A DNA stretch of 64,000 nucleotides from Rubricoccus sp963708165 (GTDB lineage: Bacteria > Bacteroidota > Rhodothermia > Rhodothermales > Rubricoccaceae), in NCBI GenBank assembly GCA_963708165.1, contig OY970187.1, forward strand, positions 1,240,001-1,304,000, read 5' to 3'. Shown in pieces: positions 61,430-64,000 of this stretch. The notes under the pieces were generated by a model. The model did not search any database and was not told where the DNA came from. It worked only from the letters and a program-made list of their open reading frames with translations. Position 1 is the stretch's first letter. Each line of letters opens with the position of its first letter. Made by a program: the position numbers and the translations under genes.

Positions 61430-61855
61430 ATGCTCCGTCTCGCTCTTCTGCTGCCCTTCGCCCTCTTCCTCGCAGGGTGCGACTCCAACGAGCCCATCGT
61501 GCAGTCGTGCGCGAATGAGTCGCGCGTGATAGAGGAGGAGGAGATCACCACCGGCACAAGCCCCGCGCGCGTTGGTGCACAAGATTTCGTCTCACTCAGA
61601 TATACCGGCGTGCTCGAAGACGGAACCGTCTTCTTAGATGAGAGCAGGGCGCTGGTCGACATGCTTGCGTTACCGTCAGGCCTTCAGGAGGGGGTACTGA
61701 ACATGCGGCTCGGCAGCCGGAAGAGGATTACTGTCCCCCCATATCGCGGGTATGGCACACGAGTGTTCGCCAACACCGTCGATGGTGAGAGTGTGACCAT
61801 TCCGTCTTGCTCGACTCTTGTGTACGATGTCACTGTGCTAGACATTCAAAGCTGA
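61430..61855 (+). CDS. FKBP-type peptidyl-prolyl isomerase-like lipoprotein
   Basis: A 141-residue lipoprotein (lipobox FLAGC) with a compact FKBP domain: DFVSLRYTGVLEDGTVFLDES, LQEGVLNMRLGSRKRITVPP, YRGYG and STLVYDVTVLDI. It is predicted to assist folding of periplasmic or surface proteins. The domain is near the minimal FKBP size. The gene is lower in GC than its neighbours and free of half-sites. It faces the 5'-nucleotidase gene across a full palindrome. Confidence 0.82.
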   Translation: MLRLALLLPFALFLAGCDSNEPIVQSCANESRVIEEEEITTGTSPARVGAQDFVSLRYTGVLEDGTVFLDESRALVDMLALPSGLQEGVLNMRLGSRKRITVPPYRGYGTRVFANTVDGESVTIPSCSTLVYDVTVLDIQS

Positions 61856-61866
61856 GGCAAACTCCA

Positions 61867-61884
61867 GCCTCTGGCGCCAGAGGC
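61867..61884. repeat. Full palindrome abutting the 5'-nucleotidase stop codon
   Basis: A perfect 18-bp copy starting immediately after the minus-strand TGA stop, between convergent genes. Confidence 0.85.
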
Positions 61885-63405
61885 TCAGCCGTCACCGTAA
61901 CGCGCCTTGAGTTCGGTGATGAACGCCTGGCGCACATCGCCGAAAGAGCTCATCTGGACGATCTCGTCGTTTCCATCGACGCTGAACCAGTCCAGACCCG
62001 TTTCGCGGCCAGAGACGAGAAAGTCACTGCTCGCGACGGTGTATACACGCGCTGGGTCGATGGCTGTGCCTCCCACCTTCCACGCGCCAGAGGCACCTGT
62101 GATACCGCTCGTTTGGAGGTAGCCTCCGCTTCCAGCATTAACCTGCCCCTGATCTAGGAGTCGAGACAGGAGCCGACCGGGCATCTCTACCGCCACCACG
62201 CCTCCGCCGAACGGCATCACGCGAATGGCGTCATATTCGGTGAATGGCCCGGGCGTCAGCACGTCGTCGATGCGTACCGAGCCGCCGTTGAAGACCGCGG
62301 CTTCGGCGCCAGAGACCGCACGGAAGGCATCGGCGATGGTAGACCCGAGAAGCGATGGACGTGTCCGGATCGTTCCCTCTCGTCCGTCCAGCGGTTCCGT
62401 CAGTTCGACCACCACACGATCCGGCTCGAAGCCCTGCTCGCGGAAACCTGCGAAGGCCGCATCCACCCAGCGTGCTACTTCCGCCGCGACCGCCGGGTCC
62501 TCTGGCGTTTGGTCCGTGATCGGCACAAGTGTCGACGTGACCGTCATCGCGCCAGAGGCTCGGTTGAGGCGTACGTCGTGGACGTACACCGTCCGTGCGT
62601 TGGCGTCGGCCTTGAGAATCGGTGTGGCATCGGTGCCGCGGTAGGCGCGGATGTTCTCGTGCTCGTGGCCGCCCAGAACGAGGTCGATGGCCGGAATGCC
62701 CGCCGCGATGCGGGCGTCGTCCGCAAACACGAGGTGCGTGAGCCCGATCAACACCTCACTCTGCGACCTGATCTCGCGCACGTCCTCCTCCAGTTCACCG
62801 AATGCGTCTCCATACTGGACGTAATCCTTGACCGTCGAAGGCAGCACAGAACTCACCACACCAACGCGAATCTTGTCGGGCCCGATTTCGAGAACGGCGT
62901 GCTCGTCCACGCCCGCGAAGTCAGCGAAGCCGCTGGCGGCGCGAGCATTTCCCGAGACCACCGCGAACTCGCTTTCCGCCATCCTCTGGCGAAACGCTTC
63001 TTCGCTGATGTCGAACTCATGGTTGCCCAGCGCGGCCACGTCCAGTCCCAGCGCGTTTAACACGGCGACCATCTGCCGCCCGGCAAGCCGCTCGCCGTCG
63101 ATACGCGCCGTACCCAGCGCAGATGGGCTCAGGTAGTCTCCCGCCAGAACGGTCACCGTGTTCGGATTGTCTGCCCGAAGCTGCCGCAAGAGGCCGCCTA
63201 CTCTCGCGAGTCCTCCCGCCTTCCCGCCTTCCACAGGCGTGATCTCGTACACGTCGTTGAGATGCAGGATCGTGAGCCGCACCTCATCGCCAGAGGCCTC
63301 TGGCGTGATACGCTGCGCTGCGGCACCAACAGGCCCACCTGCAGAGCAACCCGCGACGATACACATCGCCGTAGTGCTGAAAAGAAAAGAGCGCAAGCGA
63401 CGCAT
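61885..63405 (-). CDS. 5'-nucleotidase/metallophosphatase lipoprotein
   Basis: A 506-residue UshA/CpdB-type enzyme with a lipobox (VAGC). The metallophosphatase domain has LHLNDVYEITP, AGDYLSPS, LGNHEFD, GLTHL and LVLGGHEHEN. The C-terminal substrate-binding domain has VFNGGSVRID and VPFGG-type MPFGGGVVAVEM. It probably scavenges nucleotides in the periplasm or at the surface. The start MRRLRSFLFSTT is preferred over the 23-residue upstream extension. Confidence 0.9.
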   Translation of the reverse strand: MRRLRSFLFSTTAMCIVAGCSAGGPVGAAAQRITPEASGDEVRLTILHLNDVYEITPVEGGKAGGLARVGGLLRQLRADNPNTVTVLAGDYLSPSALGTARIDGERLAGRQMVAVLNALGLDVAALGNHEFDISEEAFRQRMAESEFAVVSGNARAASGFADFAGVDEHAVLEIGPDKIRVGVVSSVLPSTVKDYVQYGDAFGELEEDVREIRSQSEVLIGLTHLVFADDARIAAGIPAIDLVLGGHEHENIRAYRGTDATPILKADANARTVYVHDVRLNRASGAMTVTSTLVPITDQTPEDPAVAAEVARWVDAAFAGFREQGFEPDRVVVELTEPLDGREGTIRTRPSLLGSTIADAFRAVSGAEAAVFNGGSVRIDDVLTPGPFTEYDAIRVMPFGGGVVAVEMPGRLLSRLLDQGQVNAGSGGYLQTSGITGASGAWKVGGTAIDPARVYTVASSDFLVSGRETGLDWFSVDGNDEIVQMSSFGDVRQAFITELKARYGDG

Positions 63406-63514
63406 AGCGGGGAGCCGGAAAGTAGGTGAAGGACGCCAGAGGCACGAACTCACCCCGTACTCAGCGCATTCCATACATTACCACTCAGAATCCATTCACC
63501 AGCACCCCCCTATT

Positions 63515-63793
63515 TTGGCACTTTACGAGCTTCAGAACGCAACCCTCGGTGGCATTCCCGGCGAAGGCTACGCGTACCCCGTCGACACCTACAAAGGCAC
63601 GGTCTATAAAGGCGTCTTCTTTGCAGGCAACGATGCCGATCTCGGGGGCTTGACCAGCCGCGAAGACGCTACCTTTGAAGGAACCGTCTACCTCAAAACG
63701 TCCGAGCGCACAGACGAGGTGCCTGTCGATGTGACGAACGTCGTCAATGTGGCGGTTGGAAGCCGGGCAGATTTCGACGTCGTCGACTCATAG
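63515..63793 (+). CDS. Hypothetical small protein
   Basis: A 92-residue soluble protein, probable TTG start: ALYELQNATLGGIPGEGYAYP, then YKGTVYKGVFFAGNDADLGG, ATFEGTVYLKTSERTDEV and a Val-rich end. The pattern suggests repeated short beta-strands (a bactofilin-like or right-handed helix fold is possible). No family is recognised. A terminator hairpin follows the stop. GC content is below the local mean and there are no half-sites. Confidence 0.5.
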   Translation: MALYELQNATLGGIPGEGYAYPVDTYKGTVYKGVFFAGNDADLGGLTSREDATFEGTVYLKTSERTDEVPVDVTNVVNVAVGSRADFDVVDS

Positions 63794-63813
63794 CCCTTTT
63801 TCTAGGATTGCCC

Positions 63814-63845
63814 AAGCGCGTCGTCTTTCACGAGACGGCGCGTTT
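63814..63845 (+). terminator. Terminator-like hairpin after the small hypothetical gene
   Basis: A 13-bp stem with two wobbles (63814-63826/63833-63845) ending in TTT, about 20 bases after the stop. Confidence 0.65.
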
Positions 63846-63919
63846 CCTGTATGTGCTCGGTACTTCGAGGTGATACTCCTGCACCTGCCCGATTTCAGGT
63901 GGCCTCTGGCGCCAGAGGC

Positions 63920-64000
63920 TTACTGTAGGCCCAGATCGCGGACGCACGCTGCCAGCGTCTGACGCTGCTCCTGAGTCAATGTGCGAGGCACAACTATCTG
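63920..64000 (-). CDS. 3' end of an unidentified gene (cut by window edge)
   Basis: On the minus strand the frame is open from base 64000 to a TAA at 63920-63922, giving the C-terminal residues VPRTLTQEQRQTLAACVRDLGLQ. These form an amphipathic helix. It is too short for family assignment. The TAA is followed directly by a perfect palindrome (63902-63919), the same stop-adjacent arrangement as otsB and DinB, which supports this as a true gene end. Confidence 0.5.
   Translation of the reverse strand, partial: QIVVPRTLTQEQRQTLAACVRDLGLQ

Larger units (their letters stand above)
1..64000. repeat. Iterated palindrome family GCCTCTGGCGCCAGAGGC and half-sites, whole window
   Basis: By eye I located 23 perfect 18-bp copies: 372, 1469, 1962, 4830, 6980, 10383, 11393, 12051, 15276, 18481, 19749, 37449, 40922, 41768, 43339, 45294, 52186, 58839, 60433, 61287, 61867 and 63902 (starts), plus a one-mismatch copy at 21148. 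The reverse arrangement CGCCAGAGGCCTCTGGCG occurs several times (for example near 32546, 45262, 52131, 57590, 58753). Hundreds of single half-sites and one-base variants (GCTTCTGGC, CCTCTAGC) are spread on both strands. Density is very low over 42-43.3 kb, 37.6-38.9 kb, moaC, floA and the NUDIX gene. Confidence 0.9.

Noticed and set aside
1..64000. CRISPR array made of the iterated motif
   Set aside because: Spacing is irregular, units are on both strands and inside genes, and no cas genes are present.

Overview
The window is GC-rich, gene-dense bacterial chromosome. T9SS-type C-terminal sorting domains, a DUF3098 membrane protein, a PID-CTERM-like tail, FloA, a PD40/TolB-type wHTH regulator and CHRD/lamin-tail secreted proteins point to the Bacteroidota/Rhodothermota lineage. 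A marine Rubricoccaceae/Rubrivirga-like organism is my best guess, by inference only. There is no sign of a prophage, a CRISPR array or an intact transposon.

The dominant feature is not a gene. An 18-bp palindrome, GCCTCTGGCGCCAGAGGC, and its 9-10 bp half-site (GCCTCTGGC[G]/[C]GCCAGAGGC) recur roughly every 100-200 bp through most of the window. They lie on both strands, in coding and non-coding DNA. Full palindromes cluster at gene 3' ends, in several cases starting directly at the stop codon. Half-sites are tolerated in coding DNA as the tripeptides ASG, PEA, PLA, ARG and (L)WR. In OtsA, a histidine kinase and a T9SS protein the complete palindrome is translated in frame as ASGARG. Conserved compact genes (moaC, floA, the NUDIX gene, rpsU) carry almost none. 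The pattern resembles DNA-uptake sequences or HIP1, but is far denser.

Layout: 1-1.5 kb, trehalose synthesis (otsA, otsB). 1.5-8.3 kb, NFACT-R protein, DacB, small membrane proteins and lipoproteins, TesB, an M23 peptidase and an L,D-transpeptidase. 8.3-8.9 kb, a non-coding region with a candidate 6S-like structured RNA. 8.9-14.5 kb, a minus-strand operon: coiled-coil protein, membrane protein with an OmpA domain, Ras-like GTPase, histidine kinase and sigma-54 response regulator. 14.6-21 kb, M23, DinB, phosphodiester glycosidase, M20 peptidase, PD40 lipoprotein and IspH. 21.3-26.3 kb, two T9SS-exported CHRD/LTD proteins. 26.4 kb, tRNA-Ser(UGA). 26.7-33.3 kb, an operon with four ATGA overlaps: PAS/GAF/GGDEF/EAL protein, receiver, HEAT protein, membrane glycosyltransferase and YaiO-like barrel, which looks like a c-di-GMP-linked exopolysaccharide system. 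33.6-37.4 kb, TolC, adaptor and ABC ATPase of an exporter. 37.6-41.0 kb, a lower-GC, palindrome-poor pair of T9SS proteins. 41-49 kb, LuxR-type regulator, QueG, PID-CTERM protein, acyl-CoA synthetase, RpsU, RdgB, Dtd, amidohydrolase and KptA. 49.9-55.7 kb, several broken genes around moaC and floA. 55.7-64 kb, MBL hydrolase, YbjQ, PepE, a flavin disulfide reductase with a frameshift, NUDIX hydrolase, FKBP lipoprotein and 5'-nucleotidase.

At least five genes contain apparent single-base frameshifts, often in CG-rich runs. They may be real decay or assembly error; raw reads would decide.
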